NCBI GenBank assembly: GCA_010015655.1
Contig: ML976704.1
Coordinates: 459,110 to 523,109, forward strand
From: Bimuria novae-zelandiae CBS 107.79
Taxonomy: Eukaryota; Ascomycota; Dothideomycetes; Pleosporales; Didymosphaeriaceae
Direction: 5' to 3'
Length of the DNA: 64,000 nucleotides
Under the pieces are notes generated by a model. That model was not told the origin of the DNA. It saw nothing but the letters and a program-made list of their open reading frames with translations, and ran no database searches. Shown here piece by piece: positions 32,561 through 43,325 of the stretch (within the stretch, counting starts at the first letter, position 1; every line of letters starts with the position of its first letter). A program made the translations under genes and the position numbers.

Positions 32561-34404
32561 TCGAGGTGCGGTGCGGGGGTCGAGCGCCCGCAGCTCTTTG
32601 ACGAAAGGCGCAGGGATGATGCAGTTGTGGAACAAGCGAGCAACAAACGCCCAGCCTGGGTTCGTCACGGTGGGAGCGGATGCGGATAGGGATTGGGGAA
32701 GAGTGGCAAAGCACCCGCGAACTCTGCGAAGGAGGGCTAGAGGTATATCAGAGCTAGACAAGTACGAGGTGCAGGTGCGGAGGGCTGCTGCTTGGTAGGG
32801 CTAGGGCAGGCGGGGTGCGGCAGCAGCAGGAGAGGCTCAATGCGGCCACCCACGATGCGCAATAGGCACGCTGCAAGTCGGACGATCCAGGGGGCTTCTA
32901 TAAGAGATTTCCAGAATTCTTCTAGAGCTTCGAATCGAAGACACGCGCTGCGATGAGACAAGACGGAGGACGACGGCCGCCACGCCGCAGTCGATTGGCT
33001 GGGGGAGCTCGCGTCGCTCTTGTTTCCTTCTGGCGGTGGCTGCGCGAGGAGCCTCAATCACCACCAGTACTCCTCCAACAGGCGAAGAAGAAGGGCCGTG
33101 GCCTGTAGGTCCAGTACACGACGAAGGCGCGCAGGACCCTGCGAGCTGTCAGATGGCAGATGCCAGAATGCGATGTGCCCTTAGCTCCCGCCATAGGCCC
33201 CAAAGCTACGCCAGTGCACGCCCAAAGCTCCCTGTTAGCCGCGAACGACGTCAACACCGTGGAGGACTTGCTGCCAACGAATTCTCAACCTTTCTTCCCG
33301 TGTCGTATGTGCACACTACACGGCGAGCTAGGGATCGACGTCTAGCACGACGGGAATATGCAAAGTAATGCGCGGCTTCTAGAGGCCAGGGCTCTCACAC
33401 AAACACGCGAGCAGCGTGGCGGCATGTCTGGGCAGGGGCACCGTCCTCAGCCGCCGGTGCATGGTGAAGCAAGACGTCAGCTGAAGGGCACGACAAGCAG
33501 TTTCTTTCATTCTGCGAATCACCCAGCACTCGCTATCGAGCATGGCCGATTGGGCGAGCAGAACACCTGGCGCAGGGAGCGTCCTGTTCTTTTGGGGGTG
33601 TGCTGGAACTGGCGGTGAAACCTATCACAGGCAAGCTCGTGCTGTCTCTCGCGGGGTCGCCTGCAGAGTGGAACTGAGAAAGAGAGCCGCTCCAGGCGGT
33701 GACCGGGGACGTCGGACCACTGTGCTTTTGCCGTGTTGCCTGACCTCCTGCTCGTGTTTGGAACGCCGTGTTGAGGCCGGCGATGCGGCGCTACAACACC
33801 ACCACCCGCCCCAGTCTGATTTGCCAATTTTGCCAATGTCAGCAAACCACGATGACGCCATGCGAACCACTCAGTGCTGCCAGCTCGCGGCAGCGCAGCA
33901 CTTTGCGGAATTGCGGCAGCAGCTGACGTCAATGGGCGAGCAGCGACGGATTGCTCAATGATTACCAGGGAGAGCCACAGATCCAGGCAGAGACGCACGC
34001 ATGGCGTAATGGGAGGCTGGTGAGGGCCGTTCCCCGCTGTCAAGTTGGCCGCTCGCCAAGCTATGCGAGCCGAACTTGTTGACGCTAGAGGCGCGCAGAA
34101 CAGTCTTTGAACTCTGGCTGCGCCAACGCTTCAGGTTACTGCACTCCTGAATAATTAATTCATCGCTGTCTTCACCGCCGCTTCGAGCGCATCGTGACCG
34201 CAATTGTTCGCAAGCCCCCGCGACTGCTCTTATCGCCTATCCGATAGTGTGCGTGGCGCCGCATTGACGCTCGCAACTTCCACCTGCCGCCCTGCTCGCT
34301 CCTGATCCTTTCCAACCACCTGCAATTCGCGCTCGAGACAAAACGTCTCAGTACCCGTGCTCTGTTCTTCCCGCCAATACCCCCCATATACTGCATCGCG
34401 AGAC
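32561..34404. other. Divergent intergenic region between pkaR and the CBM48 gene
   Basis: 1.8 kb, probably promoters and long leaders for both genes. Several GC-rich open frames on both strands lack recognisable domains. Confidence 0.5.
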
Positions 34405-36798
34405 ATGGGCAAATATACGTTTACGTGGTACGTACCGTCGTCGGGATGATGGCATGAACGTGCGCTGACGGAGCTGCCTAGGGAACACGAAGCCCACGAG
34501 GTGTTTGTAACGGGCTCCTTCGATGACTGGCGAAAGACGGTCCAGCTAGAGAAGGAAGGCGGCATCTTCAAGAAGACGGTCGAGCTGCCCAAAGCCAAGC
34601 ATCAGTACAAGGTACGTCACCTGCTGTGGATCCAGCTTCTCACGCAAATTGCTTTGCTGACATGTTCCGTAGTTTGTCGTCAATGGCAACTGGGTCACGA
34701 ACGCGTCTGCGCCCAAGGAAGATGATGGCTCCGGCAACTACAACAACGTCCTGACCCCCGACGACATCAAGGAGGAGGACGAGCCCGTGAGCACATTCTC
34801 GTCAGCGGCCCCCAGCTCGACCACCGCTCTTCTCGCTGGCGCTGTGCCGAACACAAGCGATGCCCCCCAGAGCAGAAACCTCGAAACGCCCGCAAACGAA
34901 GACCTGCCGGGGGCCTTCCCTCTCACGCCCCCAGCCGAGACACCGGCCAACGAGCCCCAGGCTTTCTCCGTCAACCCCATCCCTGCCACCGAGGGTCCGG
35001 GCAACCCTGTCAAGCTCGCTCCGGGTGAGAGTGTACCGGACCCGTCTACGCTCACGAGCAACACGGTTGAGTCTACGGTCAAGCACGACAAGGAGCCCGA
35101 AGAGGCCACCGTCAGTGTTGCACCCATCCCCGCTACGGCAGGTGCTGGCAACCCCATCCACCTCGCGCCTGGCGAGCCGGTCCCCGATCCAAGCACTTTG
35201 ACTTCCAACACCGTCTCCAGCACCGTTAGGACCGATGCTGGCTCTTATGAGAAGTCGGATGCGCAGCCTCCCCACCTACCCACTCCGGTGTTTACGCCCG
35301 AGGCCGAGAGGGAAGCTGCAGGCGGTATGTTCAATCTGCCTCCCCTTGCTGGCAGCGTTATTCCAGAGTCCAGCCTTCCCATGGGCGCAGATGCCAAGGT
35401 CGAGCAAGACACCGGTGTTCACATCCAGTCTGCGGCGCCCACGAGCACCACGGCTGCGCTGGCCGCTGAGGTTCCGAAAGAGCCACGCGTTCCCGAGACG
35501 GTGATTGACAGCCAGAAGGAGGCTGGTTTCGAGCCCGAAGCAGCGGCCAATGCAGAGGCCGTGGTGGAGGAGAAGAAGACCGTCGAGCAAGAGCTGAAGG
35601 AGAAGGTTCCCAGGGAGCCGGCAACATCCACCAACGAGAAGTCCTATACTGAGACTGCTAAGGAGGTGGGCGGGGTCGCTGCTGCTGGAGCATTTGGCGC
35701 TGCCGGTGCTGTTGCAGCAGCTGCATACGCTACAAAGGACAGGGCAGCCGCGACCCTTGGTCTGAATGGTCAAGCTACCGAGTCTACCGCGACACCAGCC
35801 GAAACCGTCGGTCTGAATGGCCAAGCTACCGTGTCTAGCGCGAAGGCTGCCGATACCGTGCCACCTGTCGTCACTGAGAGTCAGAAGGAAGCTCATGTTA
35901 GCCCAGAAGCCGCGGCCAATCCCGAGGCGGTGGAGGAGAAGAAGCAAGTGGAGGCGGAACTGCTTCAGGGCGGTGTGAATGGGCAGGCCACTGAGTCTAC
36001 CGCGAAGGCTGCCGATACCGTGCCCTCTGTCGTCACTGAGAGTCAGAAGGAAGCTCATGTTAGCCCAGAAGCCGCAGCCAATCCTCATGCGGTGGAGGAG
36101 AAGAAGCAAGTGGAGGCAGAATTGCTTCAGGACGCGCAGAAGACCGAAGCGTAAGCAATGCTCCTTTTCCCCATGGAGGCTTCTCTCGCTATTTGACGTA
36201 TACTGATTTCTCATGTAGGCAAGCTCCTGTTAGCGACGTACCCGCAGTCGTTGCTGGAAGTATGGAGGAGGCTCATGCAAGCTCCGAGGCTGCCGCCAAC
36301 CCAGTGGCTGTAGACGAAAAGAAAGAGGTCGAAAAAGAACTGCTCAAGGAGGTCAAGCAGGCGACTGAAAGCGGCGAACCAGCTCCCACCATCACGGCTG
36401 CAACGAGCGCAACCGCCCCCGGCCTTTCCGACGAAGCCTTGACCGACGTAAAGCCCCTCAAGTCTTCCAGCGAGCCCGATGCGCTGGATGCATCCGCGTT
36501 GAACGCCCCTGCTAGTGCGCCCGCTCAACCAGCTACTGCCCAGAAAGTCGTTGACTCTCGCGATGTGTCACCGATGTCAAAGCAGCCCACTACCAACCAG
36601 CAGACAGAGTCTACCATCACCACTGGCGTTCAGTCCAGCACCGTAGCTGCCAAATCAGAATCAGAGACACCCAAGAAGGAGAACGCCCCGCCCAAGGCTG
36701 ATGCACCTGAGAGCGTTGCGTCCGGTGCCACTGACAAGAAGAAGAAGAGACGTTCCTTCTTCGGCAAGATCAAGGACAAATTGTCGTCGAAGAACTAA
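34405..36798 (+). CDS. CRP1: Crp1/Mdg1-like protein with an N-terminal CBM48 (AMPK glycogen-binding) domain and repeats
   Basis: Exons 34405-34427, 34482-34611, 34673-36150 and 36219-36798 encode 736 residues; all introns are GT-AG and phase-consistent. The 23-base first exon gives MGKYTFTW, continuing EHEAHEVFVTGSFDDWRKTV, KKTVELPKAKHQYKFVVNGNW: the AMPK-beta type CBM48 fold at about residues 1-75. Yeast Crp1 and Mdg1 share this fold and have been linked to cruciform DNA and pheromone signalling. The rest is disordered, with two families of repeats: two copies of IPAT.G.GNP..LAPGE.VPDPSTLTSNTV, and four copies of a unit with ESQKEAHVSPEAAANP and EEKKQVEAELL (starting near 330, 453, 505 and 556). 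The tail KKKKRRSFFGKIKDKL is basic and amphipathic, a possible membrane or nucleic-acid contact. Specific function unknown. Confidence 0.88.
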
Positions 36799-37626
36799 GC
36801 GAGACCATTCGGCATCCAAAGCACATCTAGGTCTTCGTCTGAATGGCCTTCTCAATTGTCCATCTCCGGAGTTGGTCTTTTTGGTATATACCACTGCTTG
36901 TTTCGTGTACCTTTCTTGACTGCGATTTCCCCATGATTTCCGTTATCTGTCCATCCTGCGAGCATGTATCACTGTGGTGCGAGATCTGTCCGACGAGTAT
37001 TCCTCGGGATGTTGCTCGGCATATGTTGTCCTTTATGCGGGACTTGCACGCGATGGAGGTTATAGTCACCTAATTTGGTAATACACATTGTTCAAATTGT
37101 TCGACTTGATGGTTCACCGTCAAAGTTCCGTCTGATAAATCCACTGCGTTTGTGTGCTAAGGGGTAAGAGGAATCCCACCGGCCACATCTAATCGTGAGT
37201 ACGTACACCCGCAACCTTTCACAATGTTGGGGTACCGCTCTGACTACCGCGCAAGTCCTAGACATTTTCGCTGTTCCAACCCCATCCCCATTTTTTTCTC
37301 ACAACGCCGTGCACAATGGATCGCTCCGTCTCACTATGTGCCCCCACAATCCACCATTGTTCGTACACATGCTACAGCCCTAACACGCCCTGTACACAAC
37401 ACTCGCTCCACTTATAACGCCTTCATTCCCTTACCCCTGTCCACCAACGTTTGCCAAGACAGAAAGCTACAAAGCTCACTTCAACTCAACCTAGCAACCA
37501 CTCGCTAAAACTGAATTAAATATTAGTAACCACGCTTACAACACAACTCGGGTTCAACTGAACAGCAACACTCGTACACGCGCGCCTGCAGACTAGCGTG
37601 TGCCGCGACGAAGCGGAGATTCGCTC
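36799..37626. other. Intergenic region
   Basis: 3' flank of the CBM48 gene and promoter of the downstream orphan. Short frames only. Confidence 0.5.
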
Positions 37627-38367
37627 ATGCGTGACAAGATGGCGTACGAGGTGGGCAAGAAAGTAGCAGAGGGGGAGAAAGAGAAGCATAGCGTGGAGTC
37701 GCTGGTGGAAGAGATCGATGCGTATCTTGCGGAGCAGGAGCGGGAGAGCTTTGCGAGTGCGGGGGGAGTGAGGCGTGTGGATTCGAGGGGGACGATGTTT
37801 TTGGATATGAGTGAGGAGGGGGAGTGGGTTATTAGTTGGCGGAATCAGACAGCTGTGCCGAGGGAGGGGGTAAGGCCTGGGAAGGAGTATGGGGAGGGTA
37901 GGGTGCGTGGTAAGGATGCCGAGAGAGGGGTTTCTGTGAAGGATGCCTCACGCTCGCAATCGCGCTCACAGCCCCAGTCCCAGTCCCGCCATCCTCGTCC
38001 CCAAGCTGAGCAACCCTATAAGCAGACACCGGCTACGCAGCCGCGTAACCCTCGCTCCTCAGGCCTGTCAGAGGAGTACTACTACACGCCCCTGACCAAC
38101 ACGAACGCTGACTTTGCGCACCCGCGGCCCATGCGGCGATTCGAGTCCCCTGCACACCCAGCACATCCAGCTCCTACGGGTAATCAAAACCCGCTGCCGC
38201 GCAAGACTATCCCGCGCAAGCCTCACCCCCAACAGCGTCGGCCGCGTAAGCAGAGCGGCTTCCTCGACGCGATCAAGCACGCTGTGAAGAAAGTCTTCGG
38301 CGGAAGCCGTCGGAGAACGCGGCATGTGAGCGCGTGGGAGGCGGTGGCCGCAGGGTATGTGGTCTAA
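37627..38367 (+). CDS. Basic hypothetical protein
   Basis: The first ATG after an in-frame stop is at 37627 and gives 246 residues without introns. The N-terminal quarter is a charged helix (YEVGKKVAEGEKEKHSVESL, then EEIDAYLAEQERESF). A short segment DSRGTMFLDMSEEGEWVISW follows, the most protein-like part. The middle is Ser/Gln/Pro-rich and disordered, with alternating SRSQ. The C-terminus is strongly basic (IPRKPHPQQRRPRKQSG, AIKHAVKKVFGGSRRRTR). No signal peptide or membrane segment is seen and I do not recognise the family. Sharp GC-rich codon use and length support a real gene. Confidence 0.62.
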   Translation: MRDKMAYEVGKKVAEGEKEKHSVESLVEEIDAYLAEQERESFASAGGVRRVDSRGTMFLDMSEEGEWVISWRNQTAVPREGVRPGKEYGEGRVRGKDAERGVSVKDASRSQSRSQPQSQSRHPRPQAEQPYKQTPATQPRNPRSSGLSEEYYYTPLTNTNADFAHPRPMRRFESPAHPAHPAPTGNQNPLPRKTIPRKPHPQQRRPRKQSGFLDAIKHAVKKVFGGSRRRTRHVSAWEAVAAGYVV

Positions 38368-40093
38368 ACCCCCTTCCTTGCTAGCCCCTTTTCCTTTTTC
38401 TCGCTCTTATCATTTTCCTTCTTTGCAAATAGTTTTGGGGGAGGGTGAGCGTGAAAGGGGTACGATGGTCGATCTCGCCGTTTGGTTTGAGATTCCGTTG
38501 TATCCTGGCGTGGGTAGGACAGGGGAGGTGGAGGCCGGCTTGAGATCCTGGAGTCATTCGTCGAGAGGCGTTTTCAGGAGGATAGCTGGTTGAACACTTT
38601 TCCTGTCTTGTCTTTACCCCCTTCCTGGACTGGTAGATAATGAAATTTTGAAAATTTTTGAAAAACGGTTTGCGGATTCTTGCTATGTGTGATTTTGTTG
38701 TACGCAGGTGCTGTTTCGTTTCTTACTAATAAGAACCACGCCTGGATTTCTTTCTAGGAGTGTCAACGCAGTAAGGGAACCCATTTGTGTATACGCAAGG
38801 CTGTTTTGTTTTTACGACACACCATGTCTTTTTGTCTTTTCTATACTTCTAAATGCTTCTATAGATAGTGCCTCCTCCCAAGTTATTATCTATTAAGCGG
38901 TCTACTGTTAAAACACTATTAACATAAGTAGCGACCTGAATACACCTGTTAATAGTAGCCTAAAGAAAATTTAAATCTGTGTAATTATACATTTAGGTTA
39001 TATATACTTGAATAACTTATATACATGCCACTTGTATATTTAAAAAAAAAAGCTGCCTGCGGTACCTATCTACCTTCGTAGGAGCCGCATTTTTCGCTTT
39101 GCCATTTCTAGGTAGCACAGTGGTCACGTGAATATGGACGCGCCCGCGGGACGCGCTCTTAGCTGTCCTAAAGCCTCCCAGCCACACACTGCAACGAAGC
39201 GCGACTCCTAACCAGCTAAATCGCTACAGCCACCATCCCCCCAGAACTCGCAAAGATGCATGTGGCCCGCAACATCTTAAGGCCGCTGCCTCTGCTGTAA
39301 TTGAGCCAAGTTGCCGTGTGCCAGCGGTCTTTCGCCAGTCTTGGCGCAGATGCACACGCCTTTGGCGCTCAAGCGCGTCCTCTCAACAATTCCGACGCTT
39401 CAAGCTCACCGGTTATCAAGGATCCTGTCGTCAACCATGTCCACCCGGATTGGTCTAAAACATGGCACGGTGCCATCATGCAGTAACTCGACGTAGAAGA
39501 GCTCCCCAGAGTGCTTTGCCTCTTCCACGTCCCCAGATCGCACTCAAGTGCGACGTGGACCAGATCTTGAGTGACCATGACATCAAAATGTAAGAAGAGG
39601 ACTATCACAAACCAAGTTAAAATCTAAAAATGTGTAGTGACAAAATTATCATGTATTTCAGGCGGTACCGAAGCAATTGGAACTTCACCGTTGCAACCGT
39701 TGTTTGCCGCACTTTGGAGATGCAGCAGGCAGCCTTACAACTCCATGAGATTCCTCTATTTAGATACACAATAAAAATTACTGCGTGGGATGGAAGAGCA
39801 ATTCGGAAACGACCGTATTTCCCAGATCTGAATAATGGCTGGTATCCCTCCGAGACCGCGGATGTATGGAATATAAAGCCCAAGGAATACCTTGCATCCC
39901 ATGGACAAAACCTCCACGACATCTATCATGAGAGCAGGGGAAGAAACACGTCCAGCACAATGGAGGGCGAGATCGTGATAGCGCTAAAGGGACCAACTTA
40001 GAGTTCCAATAGGAGGAAGAGTTACGGAAGTGGATCTTGGGCAAATTTGACCGTAGATTGTGGATCCCGGATTCTCCTGTCTGATCAGACTAC
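38368..40093. other. Intergenic region with an AT-rich patch
   Basis: About 1.7 kb with no intact gene. An AT-rich block covers about 38830-39050, including an A10 run near 39040. It is followed by the candidate gene remnant at 39256-39573. A frame at 39630-40001 has no recognised domain. Confidence 0.55.
39256..39573 (+). pseudogene. Candidate remnant of a gene with a mitochondrial-type leader
   Basis: From an ATG at 39256 one frame runs across two TAA codons (39298 and 39484) and ends at 39571-39573. It begins MHVARNILRPLPLL, resembles a mitochondrial presequence (Arg/Leu/Ser-rich, no acids) and continues with PVVNHVHPDWSKTWHGAIMQ. Both stops could come from CAA by one C-to-T change, the type made by RIP, and the AT-rich patch is 200 bases upstream. 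No family was recognised and the frame may be chance, so confidence is low. Confidence 0.25.
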
Positions 40094-41245
40094 CTATTTC
40101 ATCCTGTACACCAACTTCACACCACTTACTCTTCCCCCTTTCAGATCCTCTATACCCTGCGGAATGGCCTCCAGTCCACCCTCTCGCACCTCCGTAGGGT
40201 GCGTCTTGATCTTACCGCTATTGATCAAGTCCTCGCTCAAGCGCCAGAATCTAACCTCAAAATCGAAGTCGTTTTGGTTCGCTGGAAACCGCTCGCTGAA
40301 CTTCTCTCCCAGTGCCGTATAAGCCAGGGTTGCCACATTGCGCACATCGTCCCTAGGGAAGTCGCTCACAGGCAGCAAAGACGTATACAGCCCGCCTTTC
40401 GAAGAGATGGCTGCACAGCACACCGCTGGAGATCCTTTTTCGGAGATCGTGTCGAACGCCAGCTTTAAGCTATCTTTGGTCGCCTCTCTGATTTTGGCAC
40501 CACACTCCGGATCTTTGTAGTCGAAGACCTGATCCGCGCCCAGGAACTTGACTAGTTCGAAGTTGTGCGGCGAGGCGGTGGCGATGACGGTCAGACCGGA
40601 GAGCTTCGCGTATTGCACTGCAAGGGTTCCGGTTGCGGTTGAGGCGCCGTAAATCAGCACCGTAGTGGGCTCGCGCACTTTTGCGGGTGGCAGAGGAAGA
40701 CCAAGCGATTGGGTAAAGGGCTTGGCCGACAGTCGTAATGCCCACCCCTAGGGTTGCGGCGTCTTCGAACGAGACGTTGTCCGAGATGCGGATTTGCAGG
40801 TCACCCTTCGCTGTGATATAGTCTGCGAAGGCACCGTCGTCGTGGTTGTCGGGGTTGGCTGTTTGCGGTCAGCTGTCTTACTATCGCAAATATTTTACAT
40901 CTTCCTGAGGTTGTGTTCGATATGTGGCACTGAACGTCCTAGGTCCCCTTTCTACCACCCTCGACGTGGATTCTTACCTCCATAAATAAACCCCGCGACC
41001 TTCTCTCCCTTCTTGAAAGGCGTCGTCACCGTCTTGCCAACTTCCTCAACGATACCAGAATAATCGCATCCGACAATGGCGCCTGGGGACGTCCTGCTAT
41101 ATAGACTACGCCAATCCGTTGGGTTCAAAGCGACTGCCTTGGTCTTCACAATGACGTAGTCATCTCGGAGCTTGGGCAGAGGAACGTCGCTTCGAATTTC
41201 GGCGACGCCTTCTGACTTGTGCACGACGGCTTTGCGTGTGGACAT
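40094..41245 (-). pseudogene. Zinc-type alcohol dehydrogenase / enoyl-reductase-like oxidoreductase with a +1 frameshift
   Basis: The ATG at 41245 opens exon 1 (40978-41245, MSTRKAVVHKSEGVAEIRSD). A GT-AG intron of 119 bases leads to exon 2 (40094-40858). The product belongs to the medium-chain dehydrogenase/reductase superfamily, the quinone-oxidoreductase/trans-enoyl-reductase branch. It shows NPTDWRSLY, GAIVGCDYSGIVEEVG, the [12 protein letters not shown] segment, and after a shift the NADPH-binding [20 protein letters not shown] and ADQVFDYKD. The reading frame breaks in the GGG at 40711-40713 (CCC on the coding strand). One base fewer there would restore continuity, with no intron able to explain it, and the intact length would be 343 residues, normal for the family. 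Downstream sequence is otherwise uninterrupted, so this is either a young null allele or an assembly error. No biosynthetic cluster surrounds it. Confidence 0.88.
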
Positions 41246-43325
41246 GTTGGCTCGATGGAAAGTTATGGCCGACTGGATGCGCAACGAATTAGAAGAGAAG
41301 TGGAATTTACTGTAGCTCTTCATATTGCGAGATCAACACCAGCATTTATACCAGCCAGTGTAGCTGGAGAGTAGCCACATAGTGACGTCTTCGAAGTTCG
41401 AAGTCTGCTCTGCTTGAGGTATTGGTAATGAACACCTCTGACAAATGCAAATTGTTAGCGCCGTAGGTCGCAACCAGACTGCCTGTTATAGCGTACAAGC
41501 TTCGAGATACTGCACGGGATTACGAAGATATCTTGTGTTTCAGGAATATTTCCGATTCGAGGGGGTGGCATGGTGTGCTATCCTTCGTCAGAGTGACGCT
41601 AGGATTGTAAGCCTTCGGGCCTCGGCGATAACTCGGAGACAGTGTAGCCTCTGCAGTATACTACTGTGATGCGTACTACTGATGCCCTATGAAGGGGATT
41701 CTACGATTTTCTAGCCACTGCACGACTCTTGTTTTCTGGACAGGTCATCTAACCAGTCGAATCGGGTCAGCTGCGTTTCTATCACACCGGCAGTGCGAGC
41801 GCAGGAAGATTGCAAAAACCTTCGACCCCGATGTTGTGTTTCTAGTTTAACACTCCGTTTGGAAGGATTCATTTGAATTATTCGGGTCACTTTTGCGTAT
41901 ACACCTTCCATTCGATGAATTGTCTCGTGTCTTGAACCTAGCCCAGGAGGTCTTATGCTATCTAGGTCCAACCAGAGTGTGTCAAAATCCTCCAACCTTC
42001 CCTATCTCCGTACATCTCCACAAACTCCGGGAGCCTCGATATCCACTTCTCTAAAATATATCTCCTTTAATTATGCCCGGATCATCACCCCGTCTCTTGG
42101 TCACAGACAACATAAAATATTACCCACATAATGCCTTGGCTCAAACACTTCACCCTCCCTTCCATGAAGCATTATAAATAACGACCTCCGCATCGATCGT
42201 GAAGCATCCATACTCCTTTCCGGAACCAGCAGTGATGTCCTCGAGTACCCAAATACAATAATAACCTGTCGCTTAGTCGCGATTTTGTCTTGAATTCCTT
42301 ATCTGTTCGATTTAAAGATGGCAGCAGATCGGCCACTCAGTCATTAGATTTTAATATCCCTTTCCTAACAATTATCCCCAAGACGGAAGACAGAGCATAT
42401 GGGAACATGGTTGCATCCGTGACCGGAAATATTCTTGAAGTCTCTGTATTCTAAGTAACCGACGTGAGCAAAGTGGCCGCGATATATTACACCGCACGCG
42501 ACCCCAGCTCTTCCCATAAATGCCATTTTCTCTGCATTTCAGGGCGTGTGAGCGGATGTCCCTATCCCCTTGCTCCACCACCCTTAAGGAAATGCATAAT
42601 GAGCGAGCCACCGGAGGACAACTATACTGATCCCCCTACGACGAGGTAGACTTCGACTACTACACGTTCCCAGCCGTATCTTTAACTATAATATACCCTA
42701 ACAACCTTACTCCCTAGCCTCTCTTCCCTTCGATGCTCGCCTCGGGTCATGAATCCACTCGATGCGGCAAGCTACACCACAATCATGCACGCGCCCTTGA
42801 AAACAAGTGTGAAAACATAGTCGAACCCCCACCCGCACATTCCAGGCTCGGCGCTAACCTGACCGGGGTAAGGCCTCGAAGAGCTCAAAAAGGAATTCGA
42901 ACCCGTTGCCTGACTTATCGAGATCTATAGCCTCGCAAAGAGATATACGAGAAGAGACTTAGTTGTAGGTTGTCACACGGACTGTATCGCCCAGATAGGT
43001 GGCCATACTTAGATGCGGATGGCCTTGCCCATCGTGCCTTCGGGGAGGGCAGAATGCCTACTGAGCGATTGTTCCGCATGACTAACTTCATTGTCCTTAA
43101 TACGAGGTGGCACACATCCGACAGGAAAGGGAGACAGAAATTTCTAGACTGGTTAGTCTTGGATTACATGATGTTGAGGTATGATGTATCATATAGGATT
43201 TCATATCTCTCATCGACCTCTCAAGGTTTTCGCGCCAATATTCCTACCTCTACACATCCATACCACACTCAAATAGATGCCAGAAACCTTGGGTACTAAA
43301 TCCTATCTCCACACACCGGCCTTCT
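41246..43325. other. Intergenic region
   Basis: 2.1 kb with no supported gene; composition drops towards AT around 42030-42350. A tRNA-T-loop-like GGGTTCGAATTCC on the minus strand near 42889-42901 does not fold into a tRNA. A frame at 42970-43299 has no recognised domain. Confidence 0.5.

Noticed and set aside
32561..32761. 67-codon in-frame upstream extension of pkaR
   Set aside because: There is no ATG in the extension and the fungal family starts at MSLPP; considered 5' leader.
42870..42960. tRNA-like T-loop (GGGTTCGAATTCC on the minus strand)
   Set aside because: The T stem has a mismatch and no matching acceptor stem or D arm lies at the required distance.
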